A DNA stretch of 64,000 nt from Bradyrhizobium sp. 200. Lineage in GTDB: Bacteria > Pseudomonadota > Alphaproteobacteria > Rhizobiales > Xanthobacteraceae. Shown here piece by piece: positions 54,476 to 63,772 of the stretch. The notes beneath the pieces were generated by a model. That model was given only the letters and a program-made list of their open reading frames with translations. It searched no databases and had not been told where the DNA came from. The position numbers and the translations under genes are program-made. Location: assembly GCF_023100945.1 (NCBI RefSeq), contig NZ_CP064689.1:3206001-3270000 (forward strand), given 5' to 3'. Positions within the stretch are counted from its first letter, which is position 1. Every line of letters starts with the position of its first letter.

Positions 54476-57277
54476 ATGGTGAACCGAGAGATATTCTTCG
54501 GGCCGTTCCGCTTCGACACGGCTACCCGCACGCTATGGGACGGAAGCGTCCCGGTTCGGCTTGGCGCGCGCGCGTTGGCGATCCTGCATGTCCTGCTTGA
54601 AGCACCTGGCACAACCGTCAGCCGGAGTGCCCTGATCGAAAGTGCATGGCCCGGCTTGCACGTTGATCAGAGCAATTTGCGGGTCCAAATCTCAGGACTG
54701 AGAAAGGCTCTGCGTGAGTACGGCGGCGCTATTCAAGCTGATCCATCTCGGGGCTACCGTTTCGACGCCAATGCGGTTGTGAAAGAGCCGGCCGCCCGCC
54801 CGTTTGAAAGCCAGGCGCGGTTCGGCGTTCCTGGGCTTGTTGTAAAGCCAATCGGGCGCGAGGCGGCAGCGGCCGGAATTCATGAGCTTCTTGATCGCCG
54901 ACGACTTGTGACGATCCTTGGGTCGGGGGGCATCGGGAAGACGACGATTGCATTGCAGGTGGCAAACGAGCGGGCCGCCAACTACGCCGATGGCGTCTGC
55001 TTTGTCGATCTTGGTCGAATATCCTCGATTGACCTCGTCCATACCGCATTGGTGAATGCGATCGGATTGAGAGTGACAGAATGGCCGGGTATTGAGCAAA
55101 TCGTTCTAACCCTCCACGACAGGCGGATGCTTCTGATCCTGGACTGTTGTGAGCATGTGCTCGACCCGGTGGCGCAACTCGTAGACAGCTTGCTCGTCAA
55201 CACGGCGTATGTGGATATTCTCATTACGACGCGAGAGCCGCTGCAGCTTGGCGACGAGGCCGTATGGCGCCTCGCTCCCCTTGCGGTTCCCCCGAAGGCC
55301 GCCGAAGAACGTGCGGGCGACGTCGAGAGCTATTCGTCAGTCCAGTTGTTCTTGAAATGCCTCCATCGGCGAGCGGCAAAGCTGCATTTCGATGATAGCA
55401 GCGCTGCCGCTGTCGCAGAGATTTGCCGACGGCTCGATGGTATCCCGCTGGCAATTGAAATTGCCGCTTCGGTGACTGCGGTACTTGGCTTCGAGGAAGC
55501 ACTACGCGGCCTGGACGAACAATCATTGATCAACATGGATCGAAGAAGCGTCGTTCCCCGTCAGCGATCCCTGTTCTCGACGATAGACTGGAGTTACAAC
55601 CTGCTGTCCAAGGCAGAGCAATCCGCACTTCAACAAATCGCCTGTTTTGCCGGGACCTTCTCGCTTGACGCCGGCATCGCCGTGGCAAGCGGCGATCAAC
55701 TCAGCGTATCCGTTGCGCGCGACGCCATTATTGGACTGTCACGCAGGTCGCTTCTCTCCTGCGACTCGCGCGCGACGCATGCGGAGTATCGTCTGCTGGA
55801 TACGACGAGAGCCTACATAGCTCAATTGAACTTTTCCGGCCGAGACACGGCGCAGAGGCGCCACGCGGAATACTTCCTCCGGCTGCTCGATGACATCGAC
55901 TGGGACCTTTATGACGATACATCCGAGGACACGAAGATGCGGGCTTACCTGGACGAGGTCCGGGTGGCTCTTGATTGGGCATTTTCCTCAGATCCCGAGC
56001 TCGGCGTAAAACTCGTACTCGCCGCGGAACGGCTTTGGCTTGCGCTCACTTCATTGGTTCAAGGCGTGCCTTATCTGACCAAGGCATTTCAGGTCGTCGA
56101 TGGTAGTTCAAAATTTGATGCCGCTGTGCGACCTCGCTTGCTCGTATCGCTTGCCTCCGCGCAGGTATACCTTCCGGGGTTCGAGGGAGCGAGTTTGTAC
56201 GAGCGCGCCTGGGACGCAGCGCAAGCTGCAGAAAACGATTTCCTGGAACTGCGAGCCCTCTACGGCATCATTCAGAATTTGCTTCTCACCCGCCGCGCGG
56301 CGACGCACCATCTCGAGGCCTTTGCCAAGGCAGCCGAGCGATCCAACGCTCCCGATGTGCACTATCTTCTCCAGCGGATAGCCGCATTCAACGATTTCGA
56401 AACCTCTGCCATACGATCAGCCCAGCTCAGGTTTGAGACGTTCCTGCACGATTGCCCGTCGATTTCGAGAAGCTCTTATTTGTATTTCGGAGGAATCAAC
56501 TCGTTCATCTCCTGCAAGATCGGGTTGTCACTTGCCAAGTACTACATGGGCTATTGTGATCAGGCATTGTCGCTTTCAAACGCAGCGGTGGACGAAGCCG
56601 AAGCACAGGGACACCTGACAACCACCTATTTTGTTCTCGCCCAGGGCGCAACATGGGTGAACATCGCCTCGGCGGAGTTTCAGCGTGCGCGCAGCTATCT
56701 GAAAAAACTGGAGGAAGTGTCGCGACAGTACCGACCCTGGCATGCAGTTGCCGATGCATTTCGAGCGCTTCTCCTCAAATATGCCGATCGAGACGCTGAA
56801 TCCGCCGAACGCATCCTGACTGCCTGTCTGGCGGACGAGTTTATCGTCAAGACCGGTTCGCTTCATCCGATTCTTTGGGTCGAACTCGCGGATGCACGAA
56901 GAATGGTTGGCGACCTGGACGGCGCGGACTCTGCCCTCGAGAAGGCGATGAGCCAGTGTCTGGGCCCTTCCGATGTTCGTCTCATCGGCAAGCACCACCC
57001 AATCCTCGCCAAGGTACTCATTGCTCGTAACCGGCCAGGGGACGTTGATGCGGCGCGTGGACTATTCGGACGAGCAATCGAGCTCAGCAAGCTGCACGAT
57101 TTCTATCTCTATGAGTGCGAAGCTACCGTCGGCTTCGCCGAGCTTGAGCTTGCGGTGGGGCGACCGTCGGCAGCTCGCAATGCAATTGTCGATCTTCTAT
57201 CTAATGTCGGGGACAGAACGCATGTACCGTTTCTCGCCCACGCTCGATCCATCCTCACCGAAATCAACCAGCCCTGA
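54476..57277 (+). CDS. STAND-class regulator: winged helix, NB-ARC ATPase, helical-repeat C-terminus
   Basis: A 933-residue protein. Residues 5-97 form an OmpR/PhoB-type winged helix (FGPFRFDTATRTLW, VDQSNLRVQISGLRKALREY). The NB-ARC ATPase follows, with P-loop LGSGGIGKTT (148-157), Walker B LLILDCCEHV (219-228), a sensor in ILITTREPL and the GxPLA motif in RLDGIPLAIEIAAS. Residues 500-933 are helical and TPR-like. Such proteins act as nucleotide-gated transcription switches. The start is ATG 54476, or GTG 54479. It converges with a shorter paralogue, overlapping it by 14 bases. Confidence 0.9.
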   Translation: MVNREIFFGPFRFDTATRTLWDGSVPVRLGARALAILHVLLEAPGTTVSRSALIESAWPGLHVDQSNLRVQISGLRKALREYGGAIQADPSRGYRFDANAVVKEPAARPFESQARFGVPGLVVKPIGREAAAAGIHELLDRRRLVTILGSGGIGKTTIALQVANERAANYADGVCFVDLGRISSIDLVHTALVNAIGLRVTEWPGIEQIVLTLHDRRMLLILDCCEHVLDPVAQLVDSLLVNTAYVDILITTREPLQLGDEAVWRLAPLAVPPKAAEERAGDVESYSSVQLFLKCLHRRAAKLHFDDSSAAAVAEICRRLDGIPLAIEIAASVTAVLGFEEALRGLDEQSLINMDRRSVVPRQRSLFSTIDWSYNLLSKAEQSALQQIACFAGTFSLDAGIAVASGDQLSVSVARDAIIGLSRRSLLSCDSRATHAEYRLLDTTRAYIAQLNFSGRDTAQRRHAEYFLRLLDDIDWDLYDDTSEDTKMRAYLDEVRVALDWAFSSDPELGVKLVLAAERLWLALTSLVQGVPYLTKAFQVVDGSSKFDAAVRPRLLVSLASAQVYLPGFEGASLYERAWDAAQAAENDFLELRALYGIIQNLLLTRRAATHHLEAFAKAAERSNAPDVHYLLQRIAAFNDFETSAIRSAQLRFETFLHDCPSISRSSYLYFGGINSFISCKIGLSLAKYYMGYCDQALSLSNAAVDEAEAQGHLTTTYFVLAQGATWVNIASAEFQRARSYLKKLEEVSRQYRPWHAVADAFRALLLKYADRDAESAERILTACLADEFIVKTGSLHPILWVELADARRMVGDLDGADSALEKAMSQCLGPSDVRLIGKHHPILAKVLIARNRPGDVDAARGLFGRAIELSKLHDFYLYECEATVGFAELELAVGRPSAARNAIVDLLSNVGDRTHVPFLAHARSILTEINQP

Positions 57278-58718
57278 AGCTCGTCGCCGCGTACGCTCGC
57301 ACGGTCTCGAAAAGGCGGTATTCCGGCGGACGGGTCTGATGATTTACGATCAGGAAGGATTTATTGGCGAGCGCGACAACCGCCTCGCGAACGACAGATG
57401 CATCCATAGTGTCATCACCGACGACCGCGACCGCCGCATCTAGAGTGAAAGCACCAGCGAAGTGCGCCAAACGGCGCAGCACCGCTCGCTCATTGTACGG
57501 CAGAAGATCGTAGCTAGAGTCGAGGGTCGAGACCAGGGAACGCTGCCCGGGTTTGGCGGCTTGGCGATCGGGCTCTAGCAAGGACAGGCGTTGATCGAGG
57601 CCGCGGCAAATCTCGCCAATGTCGAGAGTCCCGACCATGGAAGCCGCGGTTTTGATGGCCAGTGGAATTCCGTCCAGACGCCGGCATAGCTCGACGATGG
57701 CCGGGGCGCTCTCGTCGTCGAAGGCAAAGTCCCCCGAAACTTCGGCGGCGGTTCTCGTGAACAGCTGAACGGCGGAGTATCGTGCAGCATTCGCCGCGGT
57801 ATCGATCAAGGAGGGCGGCGGTACTTCGAGCGGCTCTAGGTGCCAGACGAATTCAGCTCCGATCCGCAACGACTCTCGGGACGTTACCAAAATCCGGACC
57901 TGATCGGAGAAGCCTAGAACATGCTCGACCATCAACGCGACGGCATCGGTAACGTGTTCGCAGGGGTCAAATACCAGGAAAAGGCTTCGCCCCTGCAGCG
58001 CAACCTGTATCTGCTCGAGAGTAGGCGCTTCCCCGACCGGAAAGTTGAGCGCGCGCGCGACTGCTCCATAAAGCTGATCATCGCGCTCAATGCTGTTAAG
58101 GTCGACGAAGCAGGTTTCATCCGCAATGGTATCGGGTAGTCGATGTGCAATCGCGAGCGCGACCGTTGTCTTCCCGATACCGCCGGGACCAAGGACCGTC
58201 ACCAGACGGTTTTCTTTCAGAAGCCTGACAATATCCGCAACCACATTGTCGCGGCCAATAGGCTGGGTGAGAAGCCGTGGCATTGAAAAGCGCCGCCGCG
58301 GAATGTTGCGATCCGGATTCCTCGGCGCCGTTTCTCCCAGAAAGCGATAGCCCAGAGAAGCTTCGGCCCTGATCAATCCTTCAAAGCCGCGAAGTGCTCT
58401 TCGCAGGGTGGAAATCTGTACTTTAAGATTAGCTTCGTCGACGCGACCATCAGGCCATGCCCGTTCCAGTAGTTCATGTTTCGGCACAAGACGTCCGGGT
58501 GCCTCGGTGAGTGTGCTCAGAATTGCCAGCGCCCGAGCCCCAACCTGCAGCAAGGTATCGCCTTCCCACAACATTCGTCGATCCCGATCGAATCGATACG
58601 GCCCGAACAAGATCTCCGCGTCAGGCCTCTGCGCAGGAGGCTGATCGGTGCTTTCACCACGCATTGACGTCGTTGGAATGATTGACTGGGACGCCGCCTT
58701 CACTGGATTGCCCTGCAT
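57264..58718 (-). CDS. STAND-class regulator lacking the C-terminal repeat half
   Basis: A 484-residue paralogue of the facing gene. The winged helix (FGPYRFDRDRRMLWEG to LRRALRGFEGLIRAEASLGY) covers residues 38-126. The P-loop LGPGGIGKTT is at 176-185. Walker B is LFLVFDPCEHV, the sensor is ILVTSRESL and the GxPLA motif reads RLDGIPLAIKTAAS. The protein ends soon after the ATPase winged-helix part (YRLFETVRAYAATSFRAG), exactly where the partner's TPR-like half would begin, and its stop lies inside the partner's last codons. It may be a natural short form or a truncation by rearrangement. The start at 58718 lacks a strong ribosome binding site. Confidence 0.85.
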   Translation of the reverse strand: MQGNPVKAASQSIIPTTSMRGESTDQPPAQRPDAEILFGPYRFDRDRRMLWEGDTLLQVGARALAILSTLTEAPGRLVPKHELLERAWPDGRVDEANLKVQISTLRRALRGFEGLIRAEASLGYRFLGETAPRNPDRNIPRRRFSMPRLLTQPIGRDNVVADIVRLLKENRLVTVLGPGGIGKTTVALAIAHRLPDTIADETCFVDLNSIERDDQLYGAVARALNFPVGEAPTLEQIQVALQGRSLFLVFDPCEHVTDAVALMVEHVLGFSDQVRILVTSRESLRIGAEFVWHLEPLEVPPPSLIDTAANAARYSAVQLFTRTAAEVSGDFAFDDESAPAIVELCRRLDGIPLAIKTAASMVGTLDIGEICRGLDQRLSLLEPDRQAAKPGQRSLVSTLDSSYDLLPYNERAVLRRLAHFAGAFTLDAAVAVVGDDTMDASVVREAVVALANKSFLIVNHQTRPPEYRLFETVRAYAATSFRAG

Positions 58719-58973
58719 GCAGCAGTGGCGAACAACCGTAGGTCAACCGAGAATGCTCAGTACTCTTACCTTGTGAGCCGCGCCTCTGATTGACGACTCT
58801 CGTAGTTCGACCACTACGTGGACCAAATTTGACAAGAGTTATTTGAACAAAGTCTTGACGGGAATCTAGAGGCAGAAGGGCAATCGGCCAAGCGCGAACT
58901 TGCCTGCAGTGGGCATTCGCCGCAGCAGGAGCGGTAACGAAGACCGCTCGGGCCGGCAAATCTCTCGCGTGCG

Positions 58974-59399
58974 CTATTTTTTGGGCAGACTGAGGATAGC
59001 CATGCGCATCACCTCGACGCCCCCCTCGGCAAGCTCCGGAAGCTTGGCGAACCATTCCTGGACGTAGGGCATGGCGTTATGGGCATCGAAATCGGCCTGA
59101 CTGGCAAAAATCTCGTAAAAGATGAAATGACCCGGTTTGGCACGGTCTTCCTGCAGAAAGTAAACCAGGTTCTTGGGATCGGCGCGAACCAGGTCGATGA
59201 GCGGCAAGGTGGCGGCCCGCAGGGCTTCTTCCTTCCCAGGCTTGGCTCGCACCTGGGCGACCACCGAATAGGCGCCTTCGCGAATCTCCTGGTAGCGCAG
59301 ATGCGGCGCCTGCTGAGCGACCGCGGCAGGCGCCGTTAGGGACAGCAAGAGGGCGAACGGCGCCGCGGCGAGCGACTTACGGCGAATAGTCTGCATCAT
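58974..59399 (-). CDS. exported antibiotic-biosynthesis-monooxygenase (ABM) domain protein
   Basis: A 141-residue protein. The signal peptide (RRKSLAAAPFALLLSLTAPA) is followed by a mature start at about AQQAPHLRYQEIREGAYSVV. The ABM ferredoxin-like fold is shown by VVAQVRAKPGKEEALRAATL, PKNLVYFLQEDRAKPGHFIF and EIFASQADFDAHNAMPYVQE. Relatives (YgiN-type) oxidise quinols. Export is unusual for the group. The start is ATG 59399 with AAGGGATTC upstream. It is the last gene of a minus-strand set with a Tat-exported VOC protein, a reductase and a hydrolase. Confidence 0.85.
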   Translation of the reverse strand: MMQTIRRKSLAAAPFALLLSLTAPAAVAQQAPHLRYQEIREGAYSVVAQVRAKPGKEEALRAATLPLIDLVRADPKNLVYFLQEDRAKPGHFIFYEIFASQADFDAHNAMPYVQEWFAKLPELAEGGVEVMRMAILSLPKK

Positions 59400-59499
59400 G
59401 AATCCCTTCATCAAATGGTCGTCATGAACGTCCGGCCAGGGCGAGCGGGCAACCGGCTCGGATCCGGCGGCCCGCCGGTCGCCGCCCGGACCCTGCGGA

Positions 59500-60354
59500 T
59501 CAGCGTGCGACAGTCTGCTGCCGTTTCGCCATGGCCTCGCTAAAGCGCATCTTGACGGGGCCCAGTGCTTTGACAAACTCGAGTTGCTCGCCTTCCGGGC
59601 CCTTGCAGTAGATCAACTCCCAACCATCCGACGGCGCCACGGTCACCCGGTTCGTGTTGGCGCTGCGGGGAGCGGCCTTGCGTTCCGCCTCGGTCATGAC
59701 GCGGACCGTGCGATTCGCCCTCACCTGCGTCATGCCGCGGCGGGCGGATTCGGCCTCGAGATCGGCGATGAACTTGTTGAAGTCGACATCGTCGCGAACA
59801 TAGAAGCAGATGTGCATCATGCGTGGAAAGGCGGGGCTCATGTGCTGCACCGGTTCGGCGAAACTCTTCGGACTACCCATGGGCTGATCGGCGTCGCGAT
59901 ACTGGAGCAACTCGATCACGACATTATCGAATTGGATGAAACGGACATCGAGCCGCTGCGCACCGCCCCGCAGGTCGGGAACACCGATCGTCCGGGGATT
60001 GACCCCGCGGGCGTTCGCCTCGATCTCCTGGTCGGCCAGCAGGGTGTTCTGGACCCCATCGCCCTGGAAGTCGCCGTGGCGGAAAACCTCGGTTCCGCCC
60101 AGTACCGCGGTATAAAACTCATAGGCTCGCTCCATGTTCTGGACGGTGAGCCCGAAATGCTGGACCCCCTGAAGCCGCGCGCCAAGCGGCGCCTCATTGC
60201 GCTCGGCCGCCGACACGCCGTCGGTGTTCTGCACAGCGGCCGCTGCGGCTGTCGTTGTGCCGCCGACTGCCAAGCCAGTGATCACGGCTGCGCCGGTTGT
60301 TCGAAGCATGGCCCGGCGGCCCATTTCGGGAGCATTGTGTCTTTCATCGGTCAT
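59500..60354 (-). CDS. Tat-exported VOC-family protein
   Basis: A 284-residue protein. The twin-arginine leader is MGRRAMLRTTGAAVITGLAV. The N-terminal VOC module reads GVQHFGLTVQNMERAYEFYT, FIQFDNVVIELLQY follows, and HICFYVRDDVDFNKFIADLE begins the second half. The metal ligands could be His in GVQHFGLTV and HICFYV and Glu in GEQLEFVKAL. AAGGAG is seven bases before ATG 60354, so that start is preferred over the ATG at 60360. The enzyme acts in the periplasm on an unknown substrate. Confidence 0.88.
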   Translation of the reverse strand: MTDERHNAPEMGRRAMLRTTGAAVITGLAVGGTTTAAAAAVQNTDGVSAAERNEAPLGARLQGVQHFGLTVQNMERAYEFYTAVLGGTEVFRHGDFQGDGVQNTLLADQEIEANARGVNPRTIGVPDLRGGAQRLDVRFIQFDNVVIELLQYRDADQPMGSPKSFAEPVQHMSPAFPRMMHICFYVRDDVDFNKFIADLEAESARRGMTQVRANRTVRVMTEAERKAAPRSANTNRVTVAPSDGWELIYCKGPEGEQLEFVKALGPVKMRFSEAMAKRQQTVAR

Positions 60355-60450
60355 TTCCATCTCCTTGGTCTTAGGGTTGACTTTGAATGCGTCATCTGCC
60401 GGTCGAAGCGGATATCGACCGGGATTGAATCTGCTGCGATCTCGGGCCGC

Positions 60451-61464
60451 TCAATCGACCGAGGGAAGCGGAGCGGCGGGATTGACGAGACCCGCCGAAC
60501 GAAGCTCGCGCCAGAAATCGACGGGTATGGATTCGGCGAGGGCGGCGCGATCCTCGGCGATGCGGCCGGGACGGCTCGCCCCGGGGATCACGGCCGCTAC
60601 GACCGGATTCGCGAGCGCAAACTGCAACCCTGCACCTTTCATGCTGATGCCGTAACGGTCAGCGATCGCCTTGATCCGCGCCACCTTGCCAAGGATTTCC
60701 GGAGGCGCCGGCGCATATTCGAAATTTGGACCGCCGACGAGGGCACCCGAACTATAGGGGCCGCCAACGATGATACCGAGTTCATGTTCCGCAACCATCG
60801 GCATTACCCGCTGGAGCGCCCGGGCATGATCGAGGAGCGTGTAACGGCCCGCGAGCAGGAAGCCGTCAGGGCGCGGCCCGTCGAGCGCAAGCAGCAGTTC
60901 GATCGGTTCCACCCGGTTGACACCGAGGCCCCAAGCTTTGATCACGCCCTCGTCGCGTAGCTGGTCGAGCGCCTTGAACGCGCCGTTGCGCGCGCTTTCG
61001 AAGACCGCCAGCCACTCGTCGCCATAAAAATCCTGCGCCACATCATGCACGAAAGCGATATCGATATGGTCGGTGCCCAGCCGCCTCAAGCTGTCCTCGA
61101 TCGACCGCAACGTCCCATCGCTGGAATAGTCGTTCACGATTTTGTTCGGACGCCCATACTTGAAGACGCTGCCCTTCTCGCCGAGATCGCGGGCGCTGAC
61201 ATCCTCGATGTCGTCCAGGATCAAGCGGCCGACCTTGGTGCTGACGACATAATCGCTCCGCGGCCGCCCAGCGAGTGCGGCCCCCATGCGGATTTCCGCG
61301 AGCCCTGCGCCATAGAAAGGTGCATTGTCGAAATAGCGGATACCGTCGTTCCAGGCTGCATTCACCGTCGCGAGCGCTTCCTGCTCCGGGATATCGCGAA
61401 ACATGTTGCCGAGCGGCGCCGCACCGAAGCCCAGTTTGCCCGGCAGAATATCCTTGAGGGCCAT
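60451..61464 (-). CDS. aldo/keto reductase (AKR; L-fucose/D-threo-aldose dehydrogenase-like)
   Basis: A 337-residue cytoplasmic NAD(P)-dependent oxidoreductase. The catalytic tetrad is visible as Asp and Tyr in RYFDNAPFYGAG, Lys in DYVVSTKVGR and His in HIDIAFVHDVAQD. The N-terminus LGFGAAPLGNMFRDIPEQEA and the sugar-dehydrogenase-like layout fit the AKR15-type group. The start at 61464 follows GCGGAGGATATGCGT; earlier codons give a non-family extension. It sits 90 bases upstream of the Tat-VOC gene and is probably co-transcribed. Confidence 0.9.
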   Translation of the reverse strand: MALKDILPGKLGFGAAPLGNMFRDIPEQEALATVNAAWNDGIRYFDNAPFYGAGLAEIRMGAALAGRPRSDYVVSTKVGRLILDDIEDVSARDLGEKGSVFKYGRPNKIVNDYSSDGTLRSIEDSLRRLGTDHIDIAFVHDVAQDFYGDEWLAVFESARNGAFKALDQLRDEGVIKAWGLGVNRVEPIELLLALDGPRPDGFLLAGRYTLLDHARALQRVMPMVAEHELGIIVGGPYSSGALVGGPNFEYAPAPPEILGKVARIKAIADRYGISMKGAGLQFALANPVVAAVIPGASRPGRIAEDRAALAESIPVDFWRELRSAGLVNPAAPLPSVD

Positions 61465-61559
61465 ACGCATATCCTCCGCAGCGGCAGGCGAAACCATTCG
61501 GCGAGGGAGATAACCGCGAGAACGTCAACCTCGGCGACCGACGCCCTGAGGCGATCAAT

Positions 61560-62321
61560 TCAGTCAGAAGTGGATGTGTCTGCGATTCTAATGAACGCCG
61601 CGACCTCGCGCGGATGCGACAGCATCACCGCGTGGCTGCTTTTAAGCTCCGTCACTTTTGCGCCCGACCGGCGGGCCATACTGCGTTGCGCGGTCGGGGG
61701 GATCATATGATCCTCACTTGTCACCATGTAGTAGGTCGGCTTCGCCTTCCAGGCCACGCGATCGACCTTGGTCTGCACAGCCTGCAAGCCCCACGGGAGT
61801 TGCGCCGCCCCCATGAAGCGCGTTGTGGCGACGTCGACATCGGCCGCGAACGACGCGGAAAATTTATCGCGGTCAACAAGGAGATAGTTGCCTTCGGCGA
61901 CCAGCGGAGCCTTGTGCTCGCCGGCGGGCGCAGGCGCTTCTGCAAGCGTGCTTACCGACTCTCCGGCATCGGGAGCAAATGCCGCGAGATAGACGAGGCT
62001 ACGAACCTTCGGATTGTTTCCAGCTTCCGTGATGACCATTCCTCCATAGGAATGCCCGACGAGAATCACCGGATGTCGAGCCTTGGCAATCACACGTTCA
62101 GTCTCCGCGACATCGTCACGAAGCGTGATCGTCGGCTGCTGGACGACGAGCACCTCATAGCCCGCATCCGAGAGGATATCGTAGGTGCTCTTCCATCCCG
62201 ACCCATCGACGAAGGCACCATGGACAAGGACAACGGAAACGGTCCTCTCGGCCGAGGCCGCAGGAGCGGCTTGGGCAGTTGCGATCGACATTGCGGCAAG
62301 CGCGGAGATAAGCGGCTTCAT
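61560..62321 (-). CDS. exported alpha/beta hydrolase
   Basis: A 253-residue protein. A signal peptide (KPLISALAAMSIATAQAAPA) precedes the hydrolase fold. It has VVLVHGAFVDGSGWKSTYDI, the nucleophile serine in LVGHSYGGMVITEAG and the histidine in ELKSSHAVMLSHPREVA. The motif order equals that of the cytoplasmic hydrolase at 42416-43117. GGAGCCGGGT precedes the ATG. As first gene of the minus-strand set it faces an AraC regulator. The substrate is likely a small ester or lactone, which is inference. Confidence 0.9.
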   Translation of the reverse strand: MKPLISALAAMSIATAQAAPAASAERTVSVVLVHGAFVDGSGWKSTYDILSDAGYEVLVVQQPTITLRDDVAETERVIAKARHPVILVGHSYGGMVITEAGNNPKVRSLVYLAAFAPDAGESVSTLAEAPAPAGEHKAPLVAEGNYLLVDRDKFSASFAADVDVATTRFMGAAQLPWGLQAVQTKVDRVAWKAKPTYYMVTSEDHMIPPTAQRSMARRSGAKVTELKSSHAVMLSHPREVAAFIRIADTSTSD

Positions 62322-62641
62322 ACCCGGCTCCAGTTCCTCGATACGGCGGCATTGCCGTTCGATGAGCCATCACTAGATCACGCGGGCATTGCCGTATTTC
62401 CGATTCCTGCGCGATGACGGACGTATCTTGCTCATCCGGCGCAAGATCGGCAGGCGAGGCGAAGCGGCCGCGCGGCCAAGCCTTTGCTTTGCTTTCCTTT
62501 TACCTCTTTTAACAGCTCCAGCTCTGGACTCCGCTTCGGCAGCCTGTGAGAGACTTCTGTCAACGTGGCAGCGATCGAGACTGCGACGGCCCACCGAATG
62601 GAATCATCGCTCGCTCGCGCACGGAGCCGGCGGAGGTCATG
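62322..62641. promoter_or_regulatory. divergent promoter region between hydrolase and AraC genes
   Basis: This 320-base gap must carry promoters for both directions. No convincing gene lies in it. An AraC-family regulator encoded at its right side is the natural candidate to bind here, but I could not identify a clear pair of direct-repeat half sites by eye. Confidence 0.5.
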
Positions 62642-63577
62642 ATGACACTCGTTACGCATGGAGATGAAAAATATCAGAACAGCGAGAAGCTCGCGGAGAC
62701 CAGCTACTGGTCTGCGCTGAGCATCGAACATCGGAAGTTTGAGGCGGGGCGTCAGGCAACGCCCGTCCCCATTTGCACCGAACTCGTCATGTTGCTATCA
62801 GGCGGCGGGGTGGTCTGCCGGGCCGGCAACGGCGAAGTTCAGAAGAGCCTTGCCCGACCGGGCATGAGCTATCTCGTGCCCGTGGGAACGCAGGAGAGCC
62901 ATCTCGAACTTTCGGACCGGATGGAATGTCTTCATCTCTATCTGCCTCCGACGCTGCTGGATCAAAGTGCGCTCACCGACTTTGACATTGATCCGGCAAA
63001 GGTCGAGATCGCTTATGCCCACGGCTTGGCGGATCAGGTCCTCTTCCATATCTGCTCGCCGCTTCGCGACCTGCTCCATCGTTCCCGACAGCCAACCGAT
63101 GCGCTGTTCGTGGAGGGGATCCAGGTCGCGCTCGCGGCGCATCTTTTGGGGCATTATTCAATCGACCGCTGGCGGCCGCCCGAAAAATCTCCGTCGCTCG
63201 ATGTGCGAAGGCTCCAGCGCGTTCTGGACTATATCGAAGCGTCTCTTGGCACCGACATCAGGCTTGAGGAACTGGCGGCCCAGGCTTGCCTGAGCCCCTA
63301 CCATTTTTCCCGGCTGTTTCGCGAGGCAACTGGACTATCACCGCACCGCTATGTGATCGATCGGCGCGTCCAGGCTGCGCGGCAAGAACTGGCACGCAGT
63401 AATTTTTCCCTGGTCGAGATTGCCTTGGAATTCGGTTTCGGCTCTCAAGCCAATTTCACGCGTGTGTTCCGAAAGGCCACGAGTCTCACCCCGGGACAAT
63501 ACCGCGAGCTGTGCTGTGGCCGAGCCGATAGCAAGGCACTCTACAGCGTTGCCGAATTCAGCAGGGATTGCGCATGA
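62642..63577 (+). CDS. AraC-family transcriptional regulator
   Basis: A 311-residue regulator. The N-terminal cupin-like effector domain (to about 180) is followed by two helix-turn-helix motifs: LEELAAQACLSPYHFSRLFR, then SLVEIALEFGFGSQANFTRV with the terminal FRKATSLTPGQYR. GGAGG precedes two adjacent ATGs; the second (62642) has better spacing than 62639. It is transcribed away from the hydrolase-AKR-VOC-ABM set, which it probably controls. Confidence 0.92.
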   Translation: MTLVTHGDEKYQNSEKLAETSYWSALSIEHRKFEAGRQATPVPICTELVMLLSGGGVVCRAGNGEVQKSLARPGMSYLVPVGTQESHLELSDRMECLHLYLPPTLLDQSALTDFDIDPAKVEIAYAHGLADQVLFHICSPLRDLLHRSRQPTDALFVEGIQVALAAHLLGHYSIDRWRPPEKSPSLDVRRLQRVLDYIEASLGTDIRLEELAAQACLSPYHFSRLFREATGLSPHRYVIDRRVQAARQELARSNFSLVEIALEFGFGSQANFTRVFRKATSLTPGQYRELCCGRADSKALYSVAEFSRDCA

Positions 63578-63772
63578 TGCCGCAAGATTCGCAAATACCG
63601 CTTGGCGCCGATGAGCGAGTGTTGCCGCGCCAGCGGATCGGATATCTCGGCCTACGTCAGTCGCATGTGGACTGGCGCGAGCAAAGGAGCGGTCCTGAAC
63701 GATCGGATCGAACGCCAAAGAGCATACGCTGCTCCGATGATGACAACAACATCCGCTAGGGGGCGTATCAAC

